DNA of 64,000 nt from Nocardiopsis ganjiahuensis DSM 45031. GTDB lineage: Bacteria > Actinomycetota > Actinomycetes > Streptosporangiales > Streptosporangiaceae. Made by a program: the position numbers and the translations under genes. Position 1 is the stretch's first letter, and each line of letters begins with the position of its first letter. The notes beneath the pieces were generated by a model. The model did not search any database. It had not been told where the DNA came from and worked only from the letters and a program-made list of their open reading frames with translations. Location of the stretch: the NCBI RefSeq assembly GCF_000341085.1, contig NZ_ANBA01000020.1, positions 1 to 64,000 on the forward strand, written 5' to 3'. Below are positions 15,644 to 23,275 of the stretch, piece by piece.

Positions 15644-16306
15644 ATGACCACGCGATCCGGCGAACCGGCCGGGGAAGACCTGCCCCTGCGCGAACGCAAG
15701 AAGCTCAGGACGCGCCGCGCCCTGGCGGACACCGCTCTCCAGCTCTTCCTCCGGCACGGCTACGAGCACGTCACCCTGGACCAGCTGACCGAACAGGCGC
15801 AGGTGTCGGTGCGCACCTTCTTCCGCTACTACGCCTCCAAAGCCGATGTGGCGATGGCCGCGGAGGGGGAGCTGTGGGGGGACTACGCCGGGCGGCTGAC
15901 CGGGTTCGTCCCGGGCACCCCGGTCCTGGCCCAGCTGCGGGACCGCTACGTGCGGTCGGTCAGGGAGATGCCCGAGGACTGGGCCGAGCGCTACCTCGCC
16001 ACACGGGGGCTGGCGGCGCGGACGCCCGCGTTGCGCGACCAGCACACCGATTCCACCGACCGCCTGCGGGAGCAGATCGTCACCGCCCTCGAGGAGGCGT
16101 TCGGAACCGACAGCCGCCAGGACGTCCGGCTGCGCCTGGCCTCGGACATGACGCTCTCCGCCGTGCGTTACGGGAGCAAGAACTGGATCCGGGCCAACCG
16201 GGCCGCGGAACGGACGGGGGACAGCGAGACCCTGGTCAAAGAGCTGGTCTCCGCCTTCGACGCCCTTCCCGGCGCGGTCGCCCTGACCCCGCCGCACCCC
16301 GTTTGA
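15644..16306 (+). CDS. TetR family transcriptional regulator
   Basis: The 220-residue protein has the TetR helix-turn-helix in residues 18-65: RERKKLRTRRALADTALQLF, HVTLDQLTEQAQVSVRTFFRYY and ASKADVAM. The FFRYY form is typical of the actinobacterial SCO-type TetR group. I chose the ATG at 15644, since the frame upstream runs through the operator side of the intergenic region. It probably represses itself and the divergent hemerythrin gene. The following P450 pair starts 153 bases downstream and has its own palindrome, so shared control is uncertain. Confidence 0.88.
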   Translation: MTTRSGEPAGEDLPLRERKKLRTRRALADTALQLFLRHGYEHVTLDQLTEQAQVSVRTFFRYYASKADVAMAAEGELWGDYAGRLTGFVPGTPVLAQLRDRYVRSVREMPEDWAERYLATRGLAARTPALRDQHTDSTDRLREQIVTALEEAFGTDSRQDVRLRLASDMTLSAVRYGSKNWIRANRAAERTGDSETLVKELVSAFDALPGAVALTPPHPV

Positions 16307-16409
16307 GGCAACCGGAGGGCTCGGCGGAGAGTACCCGCGAACAGGCAGCGGAGGCGGGAATCCTTTCGTGGCAGGAGTTTCGAGTGTGCCCCGAGGTGTC
16401 AGAAGTCCG

Positions 16410-16422
16410 TATTGGGACAATA
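16410..16422 (+). promoter_or_regulatory. Palindrome upstream of the P450 pair
   Basis: TATTG-GGA-CAATA is a perfect inverted repeat 38 bases before the P450 start codon. TAGACT (16421-16426) overlaps its end and could be the -10 box. The cognate regulator is unknown. Confidence 0.45.
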
Positions 16423-16459
16423 GACTGAGCGCCTTGTACCGTCCCATGACAGGAGCGCC

Positions 16460-17791
16460 TTGGCCCCCCGCTGCCCGCACGCCGAACTCCACTCCGCCGA
16501 ATTCCATGCCGACCCGCACGCGGTCAACCAGCGCATGGTCGAGGAGCACGGCCCCGTCTTCCCCGCCGAGATCTTCCCCGGGATCAAGGCCTGGGTCGTC
16601 GCCGACTACTCGCTGATCACCGCGTGGTGCCGGGACCCCCGCACCTTCCGCCGCGACTCACGCCTGTGGCTGGACTGGCGCGAGGGCCGCATCCCCGACG
16701 ACGCCCCGGTCGTGGCGATGATGATGCACCGGCCCAACCTCCTCTACGCGGACGGCGACGAGCACGCCCGCCTCAAGCGGGTCGTCGTCGACTCCCTGGG
16801 CCGCGTCCCCGAGAGCCGGATCGGGGACATCACCCGCCGGCACGCCGACATCCTCATCGACGCCTTCTGCCAGCGGGGCCACGCCGAACTCGTCTCCGAG
16901 TACGCGCGCCTGCTGCCGCTGCTGGTGCTGTGCGACGTCTTCGGTTTCTCCCGTGACGTCGGCGAGCGCGTCCTGAACTCCCTCGGCGACCTGTGGGACG
17001 GCATCGACGTGATCAAGGCGAACGGCGAGTACGAGCGGGCCCTGTCCGACGCGATCTCCGCCAAGCACGCCTCCCCCGGGGACGACATCACCTCGTGGAT
17101 GCTCGAGCACCGGGCCGGTCTCAGCGACGAGGAGCTGCTGGCCCAGCTCGTCGTGACGATCGGAGCCGGGGCCGAACCCACCGCCAACCTCGTCTCCGGA
17201 ACCGTGCACACCCTCCTGGCGGACGACGACGTCAGGCAGGCGTTCCGAGGCGCCCGGGTGGGGATCGGCGAGGCGATCGACCAGGTGCTCTGGCGCGACC
17301 CTCCCGTCAACAACTACCCCGTCCTCTACCCGGTGAAGGACGTGCGGGTCAGCACGGGAACCGTGATCAGGGCGGGTGAGCCGATCCTGCTCGGGTACGC
17401 GGCCGCGCACGCGGCGATGTCCGGGGGCGGCCCGGACATCGAGCAGGGAAACCGGGCCCACCTCGCCTTCGGGGTCGGACCGCACCGCTGCCCGGCCCAG
17501 GGGTTCGCCTACGCCATCGCCCAGGTCGGGGTCGACGCCCTGACCAAACGACTGCCGGATCTGCGGACGGCGGAGGGCGCCGCCCAGCGGCGTCCCGCCC
17601 CGTTCGCCCTGGCACTGGCCGCTCTCCCCGTCACGTTCACCCCCGATCCCCCGAAAGGCACCACACCTCCATGGCAGCAGACATCCCCGTCCTCCACCCC
17701 TACGACCTCCACCGGCAGACAGCCGAGCTCCGAGGCAGAGGCCCCGTCGTCGAAGTTGAGATCCCTGGTGGCGTGGTTGTTCGGGCGCTGA
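16460..17791 (+). CDS. Cytochrome P450, CYP157-like, lacking the E-x-x-R motif
   Basis: The 443-residue protein has a P450 heme loop FGVGPHRCPAQG (Cys 344) and an I-helix GAGAEPT (235-241) with Glu-Pro in place of the usual acid-Thr pair. The K-helix, where P450s carry E-x-x-R, reads DQVLWRDPP (274-282), so Gln and Trp stand at those positions. Published CYP157 proteins of Streptomyces lack E-x-x-R in the same way and are encoded beside a CYP154. I chose the TTG at 16460 because AGGAG lies 4 bases upstream. Its last 40 codons overlap the next P450 by 121 bases; the tail (about 404-443) is low-complexity. Catalytic role unknown. Confidence 0.85.
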   Translation: MAPRCPHAELHSAEFHADPHAVNQRMVEEHGPVFPAEIFPGIKAWVVADYSLITAWCRDPRTFRRDSRLWLDWREGRIPDDAPVVAMMMHRPNLLYADGDEHARLKRVVVDSLGRVPESRIGDITRRHADILIDAFCQRGHAELVSEYARLLPLLVLCDVFGFSRDVGERVLNSLGDLWDGIDVIKANGEYERALSDAISAKHASPGDDITSWMLEHRAGLSDEELLAQLVVTIGAGAEPTANLVSGTVHTLLADDDVRQAFRGARVGIGEAIDQVLWRDPPVNNYPVLYPVKDVRVSTGTVIRAGEPILLGYAAAHAAMSGGGPDIEQGNRAHLAFGVGPHRCPAQGFAYAIAQVGVDALTKRLPDLRTAEGAAQRRPAPFALALAALPVTFTPDPPKGTTPPWQQTSPSSTPTTSTGRQPSSEAEAPSSKLRSLVAWLFGR

Positions 17792-18873
17792 CCGGGCACG
17801 ACGTGATCCTGGAGGCGCTGGCCCACCCCCAGGTGCGCAAGGAGGCCCGCCACTGGCGCCCCTGGGCCCAGGGCGAGATCCCGATGGACTGGCCGCTCAT
17901 CTCGTGGGTCGCCCCGGACAACATGCTCACCGCGGACGGGGACCGGCACCGGCGCCTGCGCACCCTGGTGTCCCAGGCGTTCACCCCCCGCCGGGTGGAG
18001 ACGCTCCGGCCGCGGGTCGAGGAGATCACCAAGGAGCTCCTGGACGCCGCCGGGGCCGAGGGCCCCGGCCCGGTCGACCTGAAGGCCGCGCTGGCGCTGC
18101 CCCTGCCCATGACGGTGATCTCCGAGCTGTTCGGGGTCGGTGCCGAGCACCGGGACACCCTGCACACGCTGATGCACCGGGTCTTCGACACGACCACTCC
18201 CCCGGAGGTGGCGGCGCAGACCAACGCGGACATGCTGGCCCTGCTCGCCCAGCTGGCCGAGGAGAAGGCGGAGCACCCCGGCGACGACCTCACCAGCGCC
18301 CTGTTGGAGGCGCGGGCCGAGGGCGACGAGAAGCTCTCCCAGACCGAGCTCGTGTGGACCCTCATCCTCATGATCGGCGCGGGCTACGAGACCACGATGA
18401 ACCTCATCGCCAACGCGGTGCACGCCCTGCTCACCCACCCGGACCAGCTCGCCCTGGTCCGCAGCGGTGAGGCGTCCTGGGCCGACGTCGTGGAGGAGAC
18501 CCTGCGCTGGGACGCCAGCATCCAGTACCTGCCGCTGCGCTACACCGCCGAGGACGTCACCCTGGGCGGTGTGCACGTGCCCAAGGGCGAGGCCCTGCTC
18601 ATGGGCTTCGGCGCCGCCGGCCGCGACTCCGCGCAGCACGGCGAGGACGCCCACGTCTTCGACCTGAAGCGGGAGCAGAAGGGGCACCTGGCCTTCTCCC
18701 ACGGCCCGCACTTCTGCCTGGGCGCAGGGCTGGCCCGCCTGGAGGGGACCACGGCCCTGGAAGCCCTGTTCTCCCGGTACCCCGACATCCGCCTCGCCGA
18801 GGGCGAGGAGGTCCCCGAGGCCCCCTCCATCGTCGCCCGAGGCGCCGCCCGCCTCCCCGTCGTCCTGGGCTGA
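17671..18873 (+). CDS. Cytochrome P450, CYP154-like
   Basis: The 400-residue P450 has all family signatures: I-helix GAGYETT (236-242), K-helix ETLR (276-279), and heme loop FSHGPHFCLG with Cys 349. CYP154 enzymes hydroxylate a wide range of substrates, including steroids and macrolides. Here the assignment rests on sequence style and on pairing with a CYP157-like gene. Its ATG lies inside the end of that gene, in another frame, so the two are expressed together. No ferredoxin gene is adjacent; redox partners must come from elsewhere. A terminator hairpin follows after 27 bases. Confidence 0.9.
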   Translation: MAADIPVLHPYDLHRQTAELRGRGPVVEVEIPGGVVVRALTGHDVILEALAHPQVRKEARHWRPWAQGEIPMDWPLISWVAPDNMLTADGDRHRRLRTLVSQAFTPRRVETLRPRVEEITKELLDAAGAEGPGPVDLKAALALPLPMTVISELFGVGAEHRDTLHTLMHRVFDTTTPPEVAAQTNADMLALLAQLAEEKAEHPGDDLTSALLEARAEGDEKLSQTELVWTLILMIGAGYETTMNLIANAVHALLTHPDQLALVRSGEASWADVVEETLRWDASIQYLPLRYTAEDVTLGGVHVPKGEALLMGFGAAGRDSAQHGEDAHVFDLKREQKGHLAFSHGPHFCLGAGLARLEGTTALEALFSRYPDIRLAEGEEVPEAPSIVARGAARLPVVLG

Positions 18874-18900
18874 TCCGTTTCCCGGCCCGGCCGCGTCCTC

Positions 18901-18932
18901 GGAGCCCCGCGTACCCCTGTGCGCGGGGCTCC
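18901..18932 (+). terminator. Hairpin terminator after the P450 pair
   Basis: GGAGCCCCGCG pairs perfectly with CGCGGGGCTCC around a 10-base loop. Confidence 0.75.
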
Positions 18933-18969
18933 TCCCTTCCTGACCCCTGCCAGGCTCTACAAATCCTCG

Positions 18970-18979
18970 CTTATATAAG
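18970..18979 (+). promoter_or_regulatory. Operator/promoter of the ArsR gene
   Basis: CTTATATAAG, a 10-bp perfect palindrome, stands out as AT-rich 23 bases before the ArsR start codon. It contains TATAAG as a likely -10 box, so a regulator bound here would block transcription directly. Auto-repression by the ArsR protein is the simplest reading. Confidence 0.5.
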
Positions 18980-19001
18980 ACCTCGTCGATAACATGGGGC
19001 C

Positions 19002-19337
19002 ATGCACGCCTTCGACGTTCTCGGTGACCCGGTCAGGCGGCGCCTGCTGGAGCTCCTGACCGAAGGTGAGTTCAGCTCCGGTGAGCTGACCGCGGTGGTC
19101 CGCGAGGAGTTCGGGATCAGCCAGCCCGCCGTCTCCCAGCACCTGCGGGTGCTGAGGGAGAGCGGGTTCGCGACCGTGCGCGCCGAGGGCACCCGGCGGC
19201 TGTACTCGGTCCACGCCGAGGCCCTGCGCCCCGTGGACGACTGGCTGGACCCGTTCCGCCGGTTCTGGGAACCGCGGTCGGCCGCGCTGGAGACCGAGAT
19301 CGCCCGAGGAAAGCGACAACGACGCATCCAGGAGTGA
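19002..19337 (+). CDS. ArsR-family transcriptional regulator
   Basis: The 111-residue winged-helix protein starts with AFDVLGDPVRRRLLELLTEG and has GISQPAVSQHLRVLRESG as recognition helix, the pattern of the SdpR/YgaV-like ArsR branch. No cysteine pair for metal sensing is visible. It lies five bases in front of an SRPBCC protein gene, a very common pair in actinobacteria, where the ArsR protein represses the operon. Start choice is firm: the conserved sequence begins at once. Confidence 0.9.
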   Translation: MHAFDVLGDPVRRRLLELLTEGEFSSGELTAVVREEFGISQPAVSQHLRVLRESGFATVRAEGTRRLYSVHAEALRPVDDWLDPFRRFWEPRSAALETEIARGKRQRRIQE

Positions 19338-19339
19338 CG

Positions 19340-20002
19340 ATGAGCGAGAGCGGAACCGTCGACGTGGACGAGCAGATCCGGACCGTGTCCCGGGAGTTGA
19401 GGACCGGGGAGCGCGACGGGGCACCGACGGTGGTGTCCTCGATCAGCCAGCGCTACGACACCACGGTCGAGGACCTGTGGGAGGCGTGCACCTCGGCCGA
19501 ACGCCTGCGCCGCTGGTTCGCCCCGGTGACAGGAGACCTCCGGCTGGGCGGGAACTACCAGGTGGAGGAGAACGCCGGAGGCACGATCGAGGCCTGCACG
19601 GCGCCCCACTCCTTCAGCGCCACCTGGGAGTTCGACGGGGACACGAGCTGGATCGCCGTCCGGGTGGACCCCGAGGACGACGGGGCCCGGCTGACGCTGA
19701 AGCACACCGCGCCCGCCGACACCGGGTCGGAGTTCTGGCAGCGGTTCGGCCCGGGCGCCGCCGGCGTGGGCTGGGACCTGGCCCTCCTCGGCCTGGCGCA
19801 GCACCTGCACGCGGGGGCGGACACGCCCCAGGAGGCCGAGGACTGGGAGGCCACCGAGGAGGGGCGCCGGTTCGTCTCCGGGAGCAGCGCGGCCTGGGCC
19901 GAGGCGAACGTGGAACTGGGCGCCCCGCGCGCCGACGCCGAGGCCGCCCGGGACCGGACCACCGCCTTCTACCTGGGCGAGGAACCACCCGCCGGGGGCT
20001 GA
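19340..20002 (+). CDS. SRPBCC (AHSA1-like) domain protein
   Basis: The 220-residue protein has the AHSA1/START-like pattern ISQRYDTTVEDLWEACTSAERLRRWFAP, then GGNYQVEENAGGTI, FSATWEF and a Trp-rich C-terminal part. Members of this fold bind hydrophobic ligands; the cellular role is unknown. I prefer the ATG at 19340, five bases after GGAG; a GTG at 19334 overlapping the ArsR stop is the alternative. It is cotranscribed with the ArsR gene and ends in a hairpin terminator. Confidence 0.85.
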   Translation: MSESGTVDVDEQIRTVSRELRTGERDGAPTVVSSISQRYDTTVEDLWEACTSAERLRRWFAPVTGDLRLGGNYQVEENAGGTIEACTAPHSFSATWEFDGDTSWIAVRVDPEDDGARLTLKHTAPADTGSEFWQRFGPGAAGVGWDLALLGLAQHLHAGADTPQEAEDWEATEEGRRFVSGSSAAWAEANVELGAPRADAEAARDRTTAFYLGEEPPAGG

Positions 20003-20016
20003 TCCGCGGTGGAGAG

Positions 20017-20054
20017 GAAGGCCGCCGCGACACCGTTGTCGCGACGGCCTTCTC
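20017..20054 (+). terminator. Hairpin terminator
   Basis: GAAGGCCGCCGCGAC pairs with GTCGCGACGGCCTTC (one mismatch, loop ACCGTT), 14 bases after the SRPBCC stop. Confidence 0.7.
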
Positions 20055-20268
20055 ACATGCGAGCCTGTCACTCTCCGTAGCAGGGGATCAACCCGCGGCA
20101 GGGTTCGGCGTGTTCTCCGCCTTCGGCCCCGGGGACGGCGGCGGGGAGGCGCGGCGCCGGAAGGACGCCCCCCGAAAAACTCCGCCGCGTCCGTGTCGAT
20201 CCGCGCTCCTCCCGTTCGACCCGTTAGTAAGAGGGGCGAACGGATCCCTCCAGAACGAGGAGAACACC

Positions 20269-20685
20269 ATGAGCAAGTACATGTTGATCATGCGGCCCAC
20301 CGACTCGGCGGAGTTCAACGAGGCCGACATCGACTTCGACGAGCTGCTCGCGACCATCGGCAGGTTCAACGAGGAGCTCATCCGGGCGGGGGTACTGCTG
20401 GCCGCCGAAGGGCTGGCCCCCGACGAGAGCGTCGTGGTTGACTTCACCGGGGAGGAGCCGGTGGTCTCCGACGGCCCCTACGGGGAGACGAAGGAGCTGT
20501 TCAACGGCTACTACATCATCGACGTCGCGTCGAAGGAGGAGGCCGTCGAGTGGGTGAGGCGCATGCCGATGACCGACGGCGCGAAGATCGAGATCCGCCG
20601 GGTCACCACGATCGACGAGTTTCCGCAGGACAACGAGTGGATCAAGAAGGAACGCGCGTGGCGCGAGTCGACCGGCCAGCTCTGA
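20269..20685 (+). CDS. YCII-related DGPF-domain protein
   Basis: The 138-residue protein begins MSKYMLIMRPTD and contains SDGPYGETKELFNGYYIIDV (about 69-88), the DGPF signature, with the following EEAVEWVRRMP helix. DGPF proteins are encoded next to ECF42 sigma factors in many bacteria, and this gene is 12 bases upstream of one. Published work on ECF42 treats them as the conserved partners or targets of the sigma factor; their chemistry is not known. The ATG is preceded by AACGAGGAGAACACC, a good ribosome site. Confidence 0.88.
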   Translation: MSKYMLIMRPTDSAEFNEADIDFDELLATIGRFNEELIRAGVLLAAEGLAPDESVVVDFTGEEPVVSDGPYGETKELFNGYYIIDVASKEEAVEWVRRMPMTDGAKIEIRRVTTIDEFPQDNEWIKKERAWRESTGQL

Positions 20686-20697
20686 CCGAGGGCCGCG

Positions 20698-21936
20698 GTG
20701 AGTGAGGCGAGGCGCGCCGTCGAGGCGGTGTGGCGGATCGAGTCCGCCCGCATCGTCGGCGCGCTCGCCCGCTACACCCGCGACTTCTCCCTCGCCGAGG
20801 ACGTCGCCCAGGAGGCCCTGGCCGAGGCGCTGGTGAGCTGGTCCACCAGCGGCGTCCCCCGGAACCCGGCGCACTGGCTGACCACGGTCGGCCGCCGCCG
20901 GGCCGTCGACACCTTCCGGCGCCGTGCCGCCGCCGACGAACGCTACGCCGTGCTCGCCCGCGAACTCGACGAGAGCACACCCGGCGCGGATCTGCTGTTC
21001 GACCCCGAGGCCATCGACGACGACGTGCTCGCGCTGATGTTCACCGCCTGCCACCCGGCGCTGTCGAAGGAGAGCCGGATCGCGCTGACCCTGCGCGTGG
21101 TCGGCGGGCTGACGACCGACGAGATCGCCCGGGGCCTGCTCGTGCCCGTGCCGACCGTGCAGGCCCGCGTCACCCGCGCCAAGAAGACGATCGCCGCCGC
21201 CGGGCTGCCCTTCGCAGTGCCCGGTCCGGAGGAGCGGCCCCGGCGGCTGGGCTCGGTGCTCAACGTCGTGTACCTGATCTTCACCGAGGGGTCGTCGGCC
21301 TCCGGCGGCGACGAGTGGATCAGGACCGACCTCGCCCGGGAGGCGCTGCGCCTGGCGCGCGGGCTCGTGGCGCTGGCTCCGGAACCGGAGGCGCTGGGGC
21401 TGCTCGCCCTGCTGGAGCTGACCGCGGCCCGCTTCCCGGCCCGGGTCGACGACCAGGGCCGCCCGGTGCTGTTGGAGGACCAGGACCGCCGCCTCTGGGA
21501 CCGTTCGGCCGTCCGCCGCGGCCGGGCCGCGCTGGCCCGGGCCGCCGAGGCCGGGAAGGGGCTCGGGCCGTACGGTCTGCAGGCGGCGATCGCCGAGTGC
21601 CACGCCGTGGCGGCGTCCGTCCCCGAGACCGACTGGGACCGCGTCGTGGCACTGTACGAGGCGCTCGGCCGGGTCGCGCCCTCACCCGTGGTGGACCTCA
21701 ACCGTGCCGTGGCCGTGGCCATGGCGTCGGGCCCCGCCTCGGGACTGCGGATCGTGGACGAGCTCGAGGCGGGTGGGAGCCTGGCCCGGTCGCACCTGCT
21801 CCCCGGTGTGCGCGCCGAACTCCTCGCCCGCCTCGGGCGCCGCGACGAGGCGCGGGTGGACTACCTGCGCGCCGCCGAGCTGTGCGCCAACACGGCCGAG
21901 CGCACCGTCCTCGAGGCCAAGGCCGCCGGACTCTGA
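20698..21936 (+). CDS. ECF42-type RNA polymerase sigma factor
   Basis: The 412-residue protein has sigma region 2 at the N-terminus (ARYTRDFSLAEDVAQEALAEAL, ending AHWLTTVGRRRAVDTFRRR) and region 4 (LTLRVVGGLTTDEIARGLLVPVPTVQARVTRAKK, given here as a description of about residues 128-162). A long C-terminal extension of about 220 residues follows, with the DUF6596/TPR-like part NVVYLIFTEG and LYEALGRVAPSPVVDLNRAVA. This extension defines group ECF42 and is needed for function in studied members. No anti-sigma gene is present, as usual for the group. The GTG start fits the spacing to the DGPF gene. Confidence 0.9.
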   Translation: MSEARRAVEAVWRIESARIVGALARYTRDFSLAEDVAQEALAEALVSWSTSGVPRNPAHWLTTVGRRRAVDTFRRRAAADERYAVLARELDESTPGADLLFDPEAIDDDVLALMFTACHPALSKESRIALTLRVVGGLTTDEIARGLLVPVPTVQARVTRAKKTIAAAGLPFAVPGPEERPRRLGSVLNVVYLIFTEGSSASGGDEWIRTDLAREALRLARGLVALAPEPEALGLLALLELTAARFPARVDDQGRPVLLEDQDRRLWDRSAVRRGRAALARAAEAGKGLGPYGLQAAIAECHAVAASVPETDWDRVVALYEALGRVAPSPVVDLNRAVAVAMASGPASGLRIVDELEAGGSLARSHLLPGVRAELLARLGRRDEARVDYLRAAELCANTAERTVLEAKAAGL

Positions 21937-21963
21937 GACCCCGACCGCACCCGCGGCCGGGCC

Positions 21964-21993
21964 CCGGCCCGCCGCGGAACCCGCGGGGGCCGG
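21964..21993. terminator. Hairpin between convergent ECF42 and thiolase genes
   Basis: CCGGCCC(G)CCGCG pairs with CGCGGGGGCCGG with one bulge, a GC-only stem 27 bases after the sigma factor stop. Confidence 0.5.
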
Positions 21994-22057
21994 AGCTCGC
22001 GGTCCTCCAGCGGTCAGCGGCCGACGGCCCTCCGCCGGAGGCCGGTGGCGCGGCGGG

Positions 22058-23275
22058 TCACCGGTCCTGCACCGCCTCGAACACGGCGGCCAGGCCCTGC
22101 CCGCCGCCCACGCACATGGTGGCGAGGCCGTAGCGGCCGCCGCTGCGGTCGAGTTCGCGGGCGAGCGCGCCGACCATACGGGTGCCGGTGGCGCCGACCG
22201 GGTGTCCGAGGGAGATCCCGGAACCGTGGACGTTGGTGCGTTCCCGATCCGCGGCGGTGAACTTCCACTCGCGCATGACGGCCAGCGCCTGGGCGGCGAA
22301 GGCCTCGTTGAGCTCGATGACGTCCATGTCGGCGAGGGTGAGCCCGGCCTGGTCGAGGGCGCGGGCGGTGGCGGGGACGGGACCGATGCCCATGACCTTG
22401 GGCGCCACCCCGGCCGCGGCCCAGGTGCGCAGCCGCACCAGCGGGCGCAGCCCCAGTGCCTCGGCCTTGTCCCGGGTGGTGACCACGCAGAGGGCGGCGG
22501 CGTCGTTCTGGCCGCTGGCGTTGCCCGCGGTGACGGTGGCGTCGGGGTCCTGGCGGCCCATGACGGGCCTGAGCTCGGCGAGGCCCTCCAGGCTGGTGTC
22601 GGCGCGCGGGTGCTCGTCGGTGTCGACGACGGTGTCGCCCTTACGGCCGCGGACGGTGACCGGGACGATCTCCTCGGCATGGACCCCGGAGTTCTGGGCG
22701 GCGACGGCGCGGGCGTGCGAGGTGACGGCGAGCTCGTCCTGTTCGGTGCGGGAGATCCCGTACTCGGCGCGCAGGTTCTCCGCGGTCTCGATCATGCCGC
22801 CGGGCACCGGGTAGCGCGAACCCCCGGCGGTCTCGCGGGCGCGGACCAGGCCGTCATGGACGGTGACGCCGCCGCGGGCCCCGCCCCAGCGCATGTCGGT
22901 GGAGTAGAACACGGCGTTGCTCATGCTCTCCACGCCGCCGGCCACGACCAGGTCCTGGGCGCCGCTGAGCACGCCCATGACGGCGTTGACCACGGACTGC
23001 AGACCGGAGCCGCAGCGGCGGTCCAGGTGCTGGCCGGGAACGGTGACGGGGAGCCCGGCGTCGAGGGCGACGACCCGGCCGATGGCGGGTGCCTCGCTGT
23101 TGCCGTTGCAGTGGCCGAGGATCACGTCGTCGATCTCGGTGGGGTCGATACCGGTGCGCTCCAGGAGCCCGGTGAGGACCTGGGCGCCGAGGTCGACGGC
23201 GGTGACGGTCTTGAACATCCCGCCGTAGCGGCCGATGGGGGTACGGACGGGTTCGCAGATGACGACGTCACGCAT
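22058..23275 (-). CDS. Thiolase (acetyl-CoA C-acyltransferase)
   Basis: The 405-residue enzyme shows thiolase signatures: nucleophile C88 in DRRCGSGLQS, VAGGVESMSN, NVHGSGISLGHPVGATG with the catalytic His, and CVGGGQG with the second Cys near the end. It would cleave a 3-oxoacyl-CoA with CoA, or run backwards. It is the last gene of a tightly overlapping minus-strand operon headed by an acyl-CoA dehydrogenase and controlled by a divergent LysR protein. That places it at the final step of a beta-oxidation-like route. I chose the ATG at 23275 (overlap of 8 bases with the preceding gene). Confidence 0.93.
   Translation of the reverse strand: MRDVVICEPVRTPIGRYGGMFKTVTAVDLGAQVLTGLLERTGIDPTEIDDVILGHCNGNSEAPAIGRVVALDAGLPVTVPGQHLDRRCGSGLQSVVNAVMGVLSGAQDLVVAGGVESMSNAVFYSTDMRWGGARGGVTVHDGLVRARETAGGSRYPVPGGMIETAENLRAEYGISRTEQDELAVTSHARAVAAQNSGVHAEEIVPVTVRGRKGDTVVDTDEHPRADTSLEGLAELRPVMGRQDPDATVTAGNASGQNDAAALCVVTTRDKAEALGLRPLVRLRTWAAAGVAPKVMGIGPVPATARALDQAGLTLADMDVIELNEAFAAQALAVMREWKFTAADRERTNVHGSGISLGHPVGATGTRMVGALARELDRSGGRYGLATMCVGGGQGLAAVFEAVQDR

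Noticed and set aside
20224..21603. Long minus-strand frame opposite the ECF42 gene
   Set aside because: It is antisense to a gene with clear sigma region 2 and 4 motifs and has no domain of its own.
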